A DNA stretch of 64,000 nucleotides from Prolixibacter bellariivorans ATCC BAA-1284 (GTDB taxonomy: Bacteria > Bacteroidota > Bacteroidia > Bacteroidales > Prolixibacteraceae), in the NCBI RefSeq assembly GCF_000621705.1, contig NZ_JHXO01000007.1, positions 186,001 to 250,000 on the forward strand. The letters run 5' to 3'. How positions within the stretch are numbered: position 1 is the first letter of the stretch; each line of letters begins with the position of its first letter. Below, piece after piece: positions 1 to 7,926 of this stretch. The translations under genes were made by a program, and so were the position numbers. The notes under the pieces are model-generated. The model saw nothing but the letters and a program-made list of their open reading frames with translations. It ran no database searches and had not been told where the DNA came from.

Positions 1-1
1 C

Positions 2-475
2 GATAAAAACCAGCCGGTATTGGGTGTGATTTACGTTCCGGTTACCGGATATCTCTATTTTGGCAGTACCGATAAAGGTGCTTACCGCACAGCCAATGCT
101 GATACGCTTTCGGCCGAGCAGATATTTGCCAAAGGCGTTCAGCTTCCGCTGGAAAACCAACATGAAAAGTTTACGCTGGTAGGAAGTTTATCGCATATGA
201 ATAAGGAAACCAGCGCGTATTTCGACAAGCTGATGGAGGAAAAGGGGAAAGAAAATGTAGATGTGGTTATTTGTGGGAGCTCATTAAAAATGTGCATGGT
301 CGGGGAAGGAACCGCCGACTGTTATCCGCGTTTGAGCAACATCATGGAGTGGGATACCGCTGCTGGCCACGCTATCTGCGAAGCATCGGGATGCGAAGTG
401 ACACAGTGGAATGGAAAACCGTTGATTTACAATAAGGAGGATTTTTACCAACCCTGGTTCCGGGTCTGCCGTTGA
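2..475 (+). CDS. cysQ: 3'(2'),5'-bisphosphate nucleotidase CysQ family, 3' part
   Basis: The 5' end is cut by the window edge; the frame is open from base 2 and ends with TGA at 473-475. The C-terminal motif MEWDTAAGHAICEASG is the second metal/substrate-binding motif (WDxAAGxxI/LxxxxG) of the inositol monophosphatase superfamily. The family is Mg2+-dependent and Li+-sensitive. The CysQ branch hydrolyses 3'-phosphoadenosine 5'-phosphate left over from sulfate activation. The stretch GKENVDVVICGSSLKMCMVG followed by ADCYPRL fits CysQ rather than plain IMPase (SxxLKxxxVAxGxAD is the family pattern). The gene converges on the lipoprotein gene that ends at 476 with no intergenic base. The family assignment is firm; the exact substrate is inferred. 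Confidence 0.85.
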   Translation, partial: DKNQPVLGVIYVPVTGYLYFGSTDKGAYRTANADTLSAEQIFAKGVQLPLENQHEKFTLVGSLSHMNKETSAYFDKLMEEKGKENVDVVICGSSLKMCMVGEGTADCYPRLSNIMEWDTAAGHAICEASGCEVTQWNGKPLIYNKEDFYQPWFRVCR

Positions 476-1012
476 TTATTGCATGTTGATGGTGACAGAA
501 TCTTCCCAAACTTTTTTCCCGTTAGGAACGGATTTCATTTGGTAGTGTACCTTGTATTTTCCGTTTCCCGATTTACGAATCACTTCACCAGTCAACAGAA
601 AATCGGCCTTTTGGTTGGCAGCCCAGTTCAATTGTGCGCTTTCCGATGGGAGCGTAGTGGTCGTAAAAAGCGTGGCTCTTCTGTCTCCTCCATGAATCAC
701 CCTTAATAAACCGGAAGCAGCCAGCTTGGCCTCCACAACGGGAACAACCGCTTTTGGCGATGTACCAAGTGAAGCCGGAATCGCAATACTCCCAACAATA
801 CAAACTGGTCGTTCTGTTGCGTAATCTTTCCCGACTTTTTTCAACCAACTTGAATTAAGCAGGCTGTGCTGAAGCTTCGATGGAAAATAGACAATGCTTA
901 ACGCCGGGTCCGGCGTCTTCATGTCAGGTTCCTGCATTTGCTGGGAAACCTGAGGGCTGCAGGCCTGCAAAAGGCCCATCAGAAAAATAATATAGATGGC
1001 GGTAAATCTCAT
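476..1012 (-). CDS. Hypothetical lipoprotein, 178 aa
   Basis: The protein starts with a lipoprotein signal (MRFTAIYIIFLMGLLQACSP, lipobox LQAC, Cys18), so it should be anchored to a membrane after the inner-membrane Lol step. The mature part has a central segment (VCIVGSIAIPASLGTSPKAV) and a C-terminal segment (GEVIRKSGNGKYKVHYQMKS) that read like a small alpha/beta domain of the kind seen in lipoproteins related to assembly factors such as LptE or CsgG, but I cannot assign a family. It lies 39 nt after dapA on the same strand and is probably co-transcribed with it. It converges directly on the cysQ-like gene. Function unknown. Confidence 0.7.
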   Translation of the reverse strand: MRFTAIYIIFLMGLLQACSPQVSQQMQEPDMKTPDPALSIVYFPSKLQHSLLNSSWLKKVGKDYATERPVCIVGSIAIPASLGTSPKAVVPVVEAKLAASGLLRVIHGGDRRATLFTTTTLPSESAQLNWAANQKADFLLTGEVIRKSGNGKYKVHYQMKSVPNGKKVWEDSVTINMQ

Positions 1013-1051
1013 ATCGTTTGGTGGCGCAAGATAACGATTACTCGTCAGCTA

Positions 1052-1933
1052 TCAGTTGATCTTTTTCATTTCTTCGGTAATTTCCCGGTAAATGATTTCG
1101 CTGATTTTTGTTAAAGGTAAGCGTAAAACATTCTGTACTTTGCCTTTAACATTCAGTGCAGCTTTAATCCCTCCCGGGTTACCTTCAACAAAAAGAAGAT
1201 TGAAAAGGTTTAGAAACTGCATGTGTTGTGCCGACGCTTTTGGGAAGTCTCCACTTACAGCCGAGTGCACCATATCAGCTACTTGTGCCGGAAATCCGTT
1301 GGCGATTACAGAGATAACTCCGTCGGCACCCAGCGAAATAGCCGGAACGGTCAGACCATCATCTCCCGAAAGAACTGAGAAGTTTTCGGGCCGGTCACGG
1401 AGAATAATAGCGAGTTCATTCAAATCGCCTGAGGCTTCTTTAATAGCGACAAATTTATCGGAAGCTTCGGCCAGTCTGATAGTTGTTGTTGCATCCATAT
1501 GCATACCGGTACGACCAGGAACATTATACAGAATAACAGGGACCGGACTGTATTTGGCAATCTGCATAAAATGCTGGTAAATGCCTTCCTGTGTAGGTTT
1601 GCTGTAGTAGGGGACAACAGAAAGGATTCCGTCGATTTTATCTGCATCCAGATTTTTCAGTCCTTCAACTACTTCTTGCGTGTTATTTCCTCCGGCTCCA
1701 ACAACGATGGGAAGTCGGCCGGCATTCTTTTCAGCAACAAAATCAACTACATTCTTCTTTTCTTCTGCCGAAAGGGTAGCGGTTTCGGCTGTAGTTCCCA
1801 AAACAACCAGAAAGTCGATGCCTCCGGAAATCATATCCTCGACTAAATCCCCAAGTGCATCAAAATCAATTGTACTGTCTTTCCTAAATGGTGTTATGAG
1901 GGCGACACCTGCTCCGCGAAACTTCTGTCCCAT
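1052..1933 (-). CDS. dapA: 4-hydroxy-tetrahydrodipicolinate synthase
   Basis: DapA condenses pyruvate and aspartate semialdehyde, the first committed step of the lysine/meso-diaminopimelate pathway, in the cytoplasm. The 293-aa length is normal. Visible family motifs are GTTAETATLS (substrate loop, residues 46-55), YYSKPTQEG (109-117), the active-site Tyr136 in ILYNVPGRTG and the Schiff-base Lys165 in FVAIKEASGD. The ATG start at 1933 is followed directly by the usual short N-terminal lead into strand 1 (GAGVALITPF). It lies 9 nt downstream of the DUF6913-like gene, so the two are almost certainly in one transcript. Confidence 0.97.
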   Translation of the reverse strand: MGQKFRGAGVALITPFRKDSTIDFDALGDLVEDMISGGIDFLVVLGTTAETATLSAEEKKNVVDFVAEKNAGRLPIVVGAGGNNTQEVVEGLKNLDADKIDGILSVVPYYSKPTQEGIYQHFMQIAKYSPVPVILYNVPGRTGMHMDATTTIRLAEASDKFVAIKEASGDLNELAIILRDRPENFSVLSGDDGLTVPAISLGADGVISVIANGFPAQVADMVHSAVSGDFPKASAQHMQFLNLFNLLFVEGNPGGIKAALNVKGKVQNVLRLPLTKISEIIYREITEEMKKIN

Positions 1934-1942
1934 AATGCTTAA

Positions 1943-2485
1943 TTAACCTTTTCGATTGATGTATTCCAAATAGTGAATAATCTGTTCGGTCAGATAACGG
2001 CAATTCTTTTTCCCTGAGATTTCTACAGTTAAGTCGTAAAAATTGTTTTCCGGCTCTTTCCAGCCAACTTTAAAACTGGCAGCAGAGTTGACTAAAATGC
2101 TCTGTAGTGGAATCAGTTCAGAAATGGACAAATCCAAAAGCAAATCAAACTGGGTATCAGTAAAACTCTTCAAATCATCCGATTTGGGATTTCCTTTCCA
2201 GTCGATTTCTTTTCCCGTAAAGAACCGCGAATGCGATGCTTTACTGAACGTTTCTTTTTCGTCAGCTGAATCAACTAACGCCAATCCCCGGGTGCTAATG
2301 CCGTGCTCTGTAAGAACTTTTCTCATATGTTCGTAGCTTTCCATTGCTCCGTCATCTTCGGGATACCACAGAATTGCTGCAGATTTCGCCGTGTTGAATG
2401 TATTGACCAGCACGTTACGACCAGGGTTCCGGTACCTTTTATGAAGCCTTTTCAGCGTAACAGTTTGGAGAGCTTTTTTAAACAT
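1943..2485 (-). CDS. DUF6913-like conserved Bacteroidota protein, 180 aa
   Basis: A basic N-terminus (LKRLHKRYRNPGRNVLV) is followed by a Rossmann-like alternation: AKSAAILWYPEDDGAMESYE, a second strand HGISTRGLALVD, and FDLLLDLSISELIPLQSILV. The pattern fits the DUF6913 family, short cytoplasmic proteins usually found next to dapA or purine/lysine genes in Bacteroidota; the family name is from memory. No catalytic residues stand out. It heads the group DUF6913-dapA-lipoprotein. A -7 type promoter lies only a few bases upstream of the ATG. Function unknown. Confidence 0.75.
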   Translation of the reverse strand: MFKKALQTVTLKRLHKRYRNPGRNVLVNTFNTAKSAAILWYPEDDGAMESYEHMRKVLTEHGISTRGLALVDSADEKETFSKASHSRFFTGKEIDWKGNPKSDDLKSFTDTQFDLLLDLSISELIPLQSILVNSAASFKVGWKEPENNFYDLTVEISGKKNCRYLTEQIIHYLEYINRKG

Positions 2486-2492
2486 ATTGGGA

Positions 2493-2500
2493 CAAATTTA
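2493..2500 (-). promoter_or_regulatory. Putative -7 promoter element upstream of the DUF6913-dapA operon
   Basis: On the minus strand the bases read TAAATTTG, a perfect TAnnTTTG. No clear TTTG is present 19 nt further upstream. A start site about 7 nt downstream would fall at roughly 2485-2488, practically on the start codon, so the transcript may be leaderless or nearly so. This is inferred from spacing only. Confidence 0.45.
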
Positions 2501-2671
2501 CGAATTCGTTGATTGGTTATTCTTATTTAAGATTGACAGTAATAATATTTCTGCTTACAAATCGTAAGCTCGCATATTGGTTTCGCTGTAATTTAATCAG
2601 TATTCATGTCTGAATGTGACAAATTTTAATCGCGCTACTATTCGTCTTCTTCGCTGTATCATAATTGCTTC

Positions 2672-4684
2672 TTACGCTTCAATCATCCTGAGAAACTCAT
2701 CTTCGTCGATGATTGGTATTTTTAATTTCTCTGCCTTCTCTCTTTTCGACGGGCCCATTTTATCACCGGCCAGCAGATAGTCCGTTTTTCCGGTTATGGA
2801 ACCGGCATTTTTTCCGCCGTTTTGCTCTACTAATTCACCCAGTTCTTTTCGACGCTGCGACGTGCCAAAGTTTCCGGAAATCACAAAGGTAAGGCCTTTG
2901 AGTTTCTCTGAAGCAGGCATAGAACTCTGATCGGCTTCCATTCGGAGTCCGGCACTGCGCAATTGCCCGATTAAAATACGGTTTTTTTCGTCGTCAAAAT
3001 AATTCCGGAGGGATTGTGCCATCTTCTCACCAACCTCATCTACGGCAATCAATTCTTCCAGTGAGGCATCTTCCAGTTTTTCAATAGAGCCAAAAGCACG
3101 AACAATTTTTTTGGCTGCTGTTTCACCAATGAAGCGAATTCCCAAACCGAACAGCACCTTCTCAAAAGGTTGTTGCTTCGATTTTTCAATTCCGTTTACC
3201 AGGTTGTTAACTGATTTTTCCTGAAAGAAATCCAGAGCAAGAATTTCTTTTTGCTTTTCAGGAAGATGATAGATACTGGCTACATCGGTGAGTAATCCTT
3301 TATCAAAGAAAAGCCGAATGGTTTCTTTTCCCAGTCCTTCTATGTCCATGGCACCGCGACTACAGAAATGCTCGATCTTTCCTTTCAACTGTGGAGGACA
3401 TCCGTTTTCGTTAGGACAATAATAGGCAGCTTCGCCTTCAGTCCGTTCGAGAGGTGTATTACATTCCGGACAGTTGGTTATGAATGCAACTTTTGCAGCG
3501 TCGGCTTTACGGGAGCTGGTGTCGACACCCACAATTTTGGGAATGATCTCACCGCCTTTTTCCACGTATACCTGGTCGTCGAGGTGTAAATCGAGATTGG
3601 CAATAATATCGGCATTATGAAGGGAAGCTCTTTTCACAATGGTTCCCGCCAACAATATGGGGTCCAAATTAGCGACCGGTGTAACCGCGCCGGTTCGTCC
3701 CACCTGGTAGGTAACGGCTTTAAGGCGGGTGGCCAGCCGTTCAGCTTTGAATTTATAGGCAATGGCCCAGCGGGGAGATTTGGCTGTGTAACCCATCTCT
3801 TCCTGAATTCTCCGTGAATTGACTTTGATAACTACACCATCCGTTGCTACGGGAAGGTTTTTCCGCTCTTCGTCCCAGTAACGGAGGAAATCGAAAATTT
3901 CATCGACTGTTTTACAGGCACGCGTGTGTTCCGAGATTTTAAAGCCCCATTTTTTCGCTTTTTCCAACAATTCGAGGTGACCATCCGATGGGAGATTATC
4001 GCCGAGTACATAATAAAATACGGCGTCGAGGTTGCGTTTCGCCACTTCAGACGAGTTCTGCAGCTTCAAGGTTCCTGATGCAACGTTTCTTGGGTTGGCA
4101 AACGGCGCTTCTCCAGCTTTGGCGCGTGCTTCGTTGAGTTTTTCAAAAGCACTGAACGGCATCAGCACTTCGCCACGAATCTCGAATTTTTCAGGATAAT
4201 CACCCTTCAACTTCAGCGGTACGCTTCGTATGGTTTTTATATTGGCTGTAACATCATCGCCCTGAACGCCATCACCGCGGGTTACCGCACGAACCAGCTG
4301 TCCGTTCTCGTACGTAATACTGATGGAAGTTCCGTCGAATTTCAACTCACAAACATAGATGAAAGGCTCATCCACCAGTTTTCGGGTACGTTGGTCAAAT
4401 TCCTGAACTTCGCTTTCTGAGTAAGTATTGCTCAGCGAAAGCATCGGGTAGGTGTGACGAACCTGCGTAAACTGCTGGTTGATGTCACTTCCCACGCGCT
4501 GTGAAGGTGAATTGGAATCGTTCAACTCCGGCGCTTCCTTCTCCAATTCAATGAGTTCATTCATCAAATGGTCGAAAGTTTCATCACCGATAATTGGCTG
4601 ATTTAATACGTAGTAATTGTAATTATGCTGCTCGAGTTCTTCTCTTAATTCCAGAATGCGTTTCCGGGTCGTTTCCGAAGTCAT
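2672..4684 (-). CDS. ligA: NAD+-dependent DNA ligase LigA
   Basis: This enzyme seals nicks during replication and repair using NAD+. With the ATG at 4684 the protein is 670 aa, the family norm; a GTG nine bases upstream could also be read but adds only MDK. In order it shows the Ia domain that binds NMN ([19 protein letters not shown]), the adenylation domain with the nucleophilic Lys115 in CELKFDGTS, the OB fold, the four-Cys zinc finger ([10 protein letters not shown], then CPNENGC), helix-hairpin-helix repeats ([27 protein letters not shown]) and a C-terminal BRCT domain ([39 protein letters not shown]). All key residues are present. Confidence 0.97.
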   Translation of the reverse strand: MTSETTRKRILELREELEQHNYNYYVLNQPIIGDETFDHLMNELIELEKEAPELNDSNSPSQRVGSDINQQFTQVRHTYPMLSLSNTYSESEVQEFDQRTRKLVDEPFIYVCELKFDGTSISITYENGQLVRAVTRGDGVQGDDVTANIKTIRSVPLKLKGDYPEKFEIRGEVLMPFSAFEKLNEARAKAGEAPFANPRNVASGTLKLQNSSEVAKRNLDAVFYYVLGDNLPSDGHLELLEKAKKWGFKISEHTRACKTVDEIFDFLRYWDEERKNLPVATDGVVIKVNSRRIQEEMGYTAKSPRWAIAYKFKAERLATRLKAVTYQVGRTGAVTPVANLDPILLAGTIVKRASLHNADIIANLDLHLDDQVYVEKGGEIIPKIVGVDTSSRKADAAKVAFITNCPECNTPLERTEGEAAYYCPNENGCPPQLKGKIEHFCSRGAMDIEGLGKETIRLFFDKGLLTDVASIYHLPEKQKEILALDFFQEKSVNNLVNGIEKSKQQPFEKVLFGLGIRFIGETAAKKIVRAFGSIEKLEDASLEELIAVDEVGEKMAQSLRNYFDDEKNRILIGQLRSAGLRMEADQSSMPASEKLKGLTFVISGNFGTSQRRKELGELVEQNGGKNAGSITGKTDYLLAGDKMGPSKREKAEKLKIPIIDEDEFLRMIEA

Positions 4685-4770
4685 TTTGTCCACATTTTAA
4701 AAAATTAAAAGTACTAAAAATGGCAGTTCTGGAATAGAAAAAGAAGCCATTCGCAGCGAATTCTTTTACT

Positions 4771-4866
4771 TTAATGAAATTGTGAAATAATAATCAGATA
4801 GATAATGACGATACCGGCAAGCACAACCAGCCGGGTCAGATTAACCATCTTCCGGGTCTTAATCAT
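4771..4866 (-). CDS. Possible 31-aa single-pass membrane peptide
   Basis: A short frame reads a basic start (MIKTRKMVNLTR) and then one strongly hydrophobic helix (LVVLAGIVIIYLIIISQ), ending two residues later. The composition (positive inside, one TM helix) is that of real bacterial microproteins and not of random sequence. It lies just upstream of ligA on the same strand (87 nt before the ligA ATG), between ligA and the cobalamin riboswitch. There is no good Shine-Dalgarno sequence, which is common in this phylum. Coding status is uncertain. Confidence 0.4.
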   Translation of the reverse strand: MIKTRKMVNLTRLVVLAGIVIIYLIIISQFH

Positions 4867-4968
4867 GTCCTAAAAATCTTGGTCGTAAGTAAAAAATCAA
4901 ATGCTATTGTTGCTGGCAAGTAAGCAAAATATCCTGTTAAAAAATGATCATAATTTGAAAATGTCGTA

Positions 4969-4976
4969 TATCTTTG
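4969..4976 (+). promoter_or_regulatory. Putative -7 promoter element for the riboswitch operon
   Basis: TATCTTTG matches the Bacteroidota TAnnTTTG element and lies 10-15 nt before the first conserved helix of the cobalamin riboswitch, which is where a start site is needed. A TTTG occurs at 4954-4957 but only 11 nt upstream, so the -33 element is not canonical. Confidence 0.5.
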
Positions 4977-4984
4977 ACGTGAAT

Positions 4985-5170
4985 TTTGGTTTTTCAACTC
5001 CCGGTCGGGGAGAAGAAAATGAAAAGGGAATCCGGTGAAAATCCGGAGCTGTTCCCGCAGCTGTAAGCCCGTAATTATGGGTTTCCTGATCCGCAAAACC
5101 ACTGTTTCAGTTTGAAACGGGAAGGTGCAGGAAACCCGGGTGAGCCAGAAGACCTGCCACGATTCAACAA
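4985..5170 (+). ncRNA. Cobalamin (adenosylcobalamin) riboswitch
   Basis: The region carries the hallmark elements of the cobalamin riboswitch in order: GGGAATCCGGTGAAAATCCG with the following AGCTGTTCCCGCAGCTGTAA (about 5030-5070), then the J/P region ending GGGAAGGTGCAGGAAACCC, and the B12 box GAGCCAGAAGACCTGCC at 5142-5158. The conserved receptor is complete. About 110 nt separates its end from the first ATG at 5280. That leader contains an AT-rich hairpin (TTTTTGCT ... AGCAAAAA, near 5175-5205) nested in AACAATT/AATTGTT, but no GC-rich terminator with a U run. Control is therefore probably translational or through that hairpin. It should switch off the two genes downstream when B12 is plentiful. 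Confidence 0.95.
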
Positions 5171-5279
5171 TTAATTTTTGCTTTCGGGATAAATAGCAAA
5201 AATGAACTGCAAGCAATTGTTATTCATTTTTCACATTTGAAAGAAAGCCGGAATCATCCACTAATTTAAAGTCATTATT

Positions 5280-5501
5280 ATGGAAAAAGTATGTCCGCGC
5301 TGTGGTTCCACCTTCGAGTGTCGGGAGGACGACATTCAGCAATGTTGGTGTGCCCGTGAAAGATTGCCTGATGCGTTGTGTGAAACGCTCAGGGAAAACT
5401 ACGAAGCATGTTTATGTATGTCATGCATTAGTGAGCTTCAGAATGACCTCCGAATTAACCTAAATCAAACAAAAAAAGAGATTAATCATGAAGAAATTTA
5501 A
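5280..5501 (+). CDS. Cysteine-rich CWC family protein, 73 aa
   Basis: The small protein has a zinc-ribbon-like Cys pattern: CPRCGSTFECREDDIQQCWC, then CLCMSC, seven cysteines in 73 residues. CPxCGxxFxC...CWC is the signature of the Cys_rich_CWC family, which is thought to bind metal. It is the first gene behind the cobalamin riboswitch, and its 3' end overlaps the next gene by 14 nt, so the two are translated from one B12-responsive mRNA. The length is typical for the family. The biochemical role is unknown; a part in cobalamin or cobalt handling is inferred only from the riboswitch. Confidence 0.8.
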   Translation: MEKVCPRCGSTFECREDDIQQCWCARERLPDALCETLRENYEACLCMSCISELQNDLRINLNQTKKEINHEEI

Positions 5502-6243
5502 TGGATTGTTCATTAGTACAATTGCTGTTGCTTTATTTTTTACTGCCTGCGATAAATCGGACGAAACTATTACAGAAGTAAAAACCATCGATTTTGAAGA
5601 TCTCCAGACACCTTCTTCAGGTTACTGGAACGGAAGCGATGCATCGGGTGAATTTAACTCTGGCGATATGATCTTCCCGAACAGTTATAACGCTGACTGG
5701 TCAAGCTGGAACAGTTTTTCGTATTCTACACTGAATGATACCCAAACTGCCGGTTCCGGCAATCAGTATAGTGTTTATGACGCTGCCAATAACGGCAATA
5801 CATTTGCCCTGTTTTTTCCGTCATACTCAGGTGATGCGTACTTTTCATTTCTGAATGATCAGGAATATCAGGTAAAAAGCATTGAGCTGTGTAATGACGC
5901 CTATTCAGCGCTTTCGATGAAAGACGGAGATTCCTATAGCAAGAAATTCGGAGGCGATACAGGGAATGATGCCGACTGGTTTAAAGTGGACATTATCGGC
6001 TATGATGCAGCCGGCGATTCGATTGGAACCGTAGAGTTTTACCTGGCCGATTACCGCTTCACCGACAATAATCAGGATTACATTGTGAACGAGTGGACCA
6101 AAGTAGATTTATCGAGTCTGGGCAAAGTAAATAAACTGACTTTCCGCTTTGGCTCTTCTGATGTTGGCGATTATGGCATCAATACACCTAAGTATGTTTG
6201 TCTTGATAATATTCGTTACGAAGTAGTTTCGAAAGGAGAGTAG
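5488..6243 (+). CDS. DUF4465 family lipoprotein in a B12-regulated operon
   Basis: The 251-aa protein begins with a lipoprotein signal (MKKFNGLFISTIAVALFFTACDKSDE, lipobox FTAC). The mature part is a beta-rich DUF4465 domain starting TIDFEDLQTPSSGYWNGSD and ending YVCLDNIRY; the aromatic GYWNGSD opening and the closing LDNI are family features. It resembles carbohydrate-binding-type jelly rolls and has no catalytic signature. The acidic residues after the Cys (DKSDE) suggest surface export in Bacteroidota. The start overlaps the CWC gene. Regulation by the upstream cobalamin riboswitch suggests a cell-surface role in corrinoid capture or a B12-sparing function; which of these is not visible from the sequence. 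No BtuB-type receptor is adjacent. Confidence 0.8.
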   Translation: MKKFNGLFISTIAVALFFTACDKSDETITEVKTIDFEDLQTPSSGYWNGSDASGEFNSGDMIFPNSYNADWSSWNSFSYSTLNDTQTAGSGNQYSVYDAANNGNTFALFFPSYSGDAYFSFLNDQEYQVKSIELCNDAYSALSMKDGDSYSKKFGGDTGNDADWFKVDIIGYDAAGDSIGTVEFYLADYRFTDNNQDYIVNEWTKVDLSSLGKVNKLTFRFGSSDVGDYGINTPKYVCLDNIRYEVVSKGE

Positions 6244-6332
6244 CAAATCAACATCTGGCAGGAATATACCATTGTTATGTCGTAACTGTTTTGAAAATCA
6301 CTATTCCTGCTTAACATACTTGATTGTGAAAA

Positions 6333-6370
6333 GGCGGATGTCCCCGAAACGTGGGCGTTCGTCTTTTTTT
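6333..6370 (+). terminator. Rho-independent terminator after the DUF4465 gene
   Basis: A 12-13 bp stem with several G-U pairs (GGCGGATGTCCCC ... GTGGGCGTTCGTC) is followed by seven Ts. It lies 90 nt after the stop codon and closes the riboswitch operon. Confidence 0.75.
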
Positions 6371-6545
6371 ATACTGAATTATCTTCACTGAATAGTAGTT
6401 GTAAACATTTTTCAATAATATTCATTATCAGTGATATAATAATGCGACGCCCGGTTTCGTTATAAAAATGAAATATCGCTGCGTGTTGGTTGCCAGTGAC
6501 CTTGGACTCTGCGGTATTTTAACCAAACCAAAAAACACTTTTTCT

Positions 6546-7739
6546 ATGTCATTTCGTGTCAGTATATTATTGTTGATGCTGAATTTCGGGGTTTTGCTAC
6601 TACCCGACATTGCCTACGCAAAGAACAAAGAAGTACAGGGTTTAGAAGTTGAAGGAAAAATACGCACCGACGAAGGTGGATTGAACGGCGCAACCATCGA
6701 AGTTTACAAAGCAGACAACGATGAGCTTGAACAAACTGCGACCGTTGATGAAACGGGCAAGTTTGCTTTGCAGTTGGCTTTTCAGCATGACTATTACTTC
6801 ATTTTCAGAAGCAGAGGATGTTATCCCAAAAAATTGATTCTGAATGCAGTGATTCCTGAAAAAGTATTGAAGCGGGATCCCTATTTTCCCCCCATCAAAG
6901 TGATTGTTACCTTGTTTAAGGTAATTCCTGAAATTAATCCCTCTTTCTCAGAGAAACCAGTTGGGAAGATATTCTACTCAGCCAAGCTGGATAACTTTGA
7001 TTCGGAGTCATACTTCAATGATGTGCAAATACGCGAAAAAATCGATGAAGAAGTGGCTACTACCTACCAAGAAAAGCTGAATGTGGCAAAAACGCTTGAA
7101 GAAGACGGAAATTTGGCCCAAGCCATGGATGAATATCAGCGAGCTGTCAATTTAAAACAGGGAGACGATTCAGTAAAGGAAAAAATAGTGTCATTGGGGA
7201 AGAAAATTGAACAGGAAAAACAGGCCAACCAAGCAGAGGCTGCCAGAAAAGACAGTATGGACAACCAGCTAGTGGCTGCCTCTCTGGAAACAGCAGATAC
7301 GACTGACAATACGCTGGAAATTCAGGCAAATCAATCGGCTTCTGTTCGGAAAACTCCCAAAGTCACCGCCATCAACGAGAAGAAAAATCTGACTGTGCAA
7401 ACTCAATCAGATTCTGCTGAGATCATTGCCCAAACCGTAAAAGTTGAGCCGGAGAAAGTGCTACAGGATTCCGCCCGAAAGGAGAAAACCGAAACGGAGA
7501 AACACGAAGCCGTTGCAACAACAGAGACTACAGAGATTCAAAAAATAGAACAGGAGAAAGCAGAACCTTTGTCAGTTGACAGTGAAGATAAAGGTTCGGT
7601 ACTGGCGTCAATACAACCACATGGTAATGACTCAGCCAATGGTATTCTTCCGATATTCGGATTGATATTGTTTGCATTTCTTGTTCTTCTTTGGTTCAGG
7701 AGAAAAGCAAAACAAGAGCATACCACAGAAAACGAATAG
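6546..7739 (+). CDS. Secreted/membrane protein with a Bacteroidota-type N-terminal domain, short TPR segment and C-terminal TM helix
   Basis: I choose the ATG at 6546 because it opens a clean signal peptide (MSFRVSILLLMLNFGVLLLP ... AYA); an ATG at 6468 would add 26 residues in front of it. The mature N-terminal ~120 residues (GKIRTDEGGLNGATIEVY, RDPYFPP, KPVGKIFYSAKLDNFDSESY) match the start of the protein at 22757-25531 nearly residue by residue. The opening resembles a carboxypeptidase-regulatory-like beta domain. Then come one TPR-like hairpin (LNVAKTLEEDGNLAQAMDEY), a long charged Gln/Glu/Lys-rich linker, and a C-terminal TM helix (ILPIFGLILFAFLVLLWF) with a basic tail. The domain may therefore sit in the periplasm, tethered to the inner membrane. 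Function unknown. Confidence 0.8.
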   Translation: MSFRVSILLLMLNFGVLLLPDIAYAKNKEVQGLEVEGKIRTDEGGLNGATIEVYKADNDELEQTATVDETGKFALQLAFQHDYYFIFRSRGCYPKKLILNAVIPEKVLKRDPYFPPIKVIVTLFKVIPEINPSFSEKPVGKIFYSAKLDNFDSESYFNDVQIREKIDEEVATTYQEKLNVAKTLEEDGNLAQAMDEYQRAVNLKQGDDSVKEKIVSLGKKIEQEKQANQAEAARKDSMDNQLVAASLETADTTDNTLEIQANQSASVRKTPKVTAINEKKNLTVQTQSDSAEIIAQTVKVEPEKVLQDSARKEKTETEKHEAVATTETTEIQKIEQEKAEPLSVDSEDKGSVLASIQPHGNDSANGILPIFGLILFAFLVLLWFRRKAKQEHTTENE

Positions 7740-7818
7740 CATGTGACAAGGAATATTGCGATGCAAATAGTTTGGACTGTTTAGCTTTTTTTTAGGTTCA
7801 TAAAGTTTCATTAAAAAA

Positions 7819-7858
7819 GGCAGGTGAATCCTTTCGGGGACGCCTGTTTTTTTTGTTT
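7819..7858 (+). terminator. Rho-independent terminator
   Basis: The stem CAGGTGAATCC / GGGGACGCCTG closes a TTTC loop with two internal mismatches, followed by eight Ts. It sits 80 nt after the stop codon of the TPR/TM protein gene. Confidence 0.75.
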
Positions 7859-7926
7859 GTCATGTTGATTTTCTATCGTTTGACAGAATTTCTGTAAATT
7901 TCCGTTCTATTTTAACCGAACTAACA

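Noticed and set aside
479-706. 75-codon plus-strand frame opposite the lipoprotein gene
   Set aside because: It is antisense to a gene with a clear lipobox and normal spacing to dapA.
4863-5216. 117-codon minus-strand frame across the cobalamin riboswitch
   Set aside because: The riboswitch elements explain this DNA fully, and the peptide has no domain-like features.
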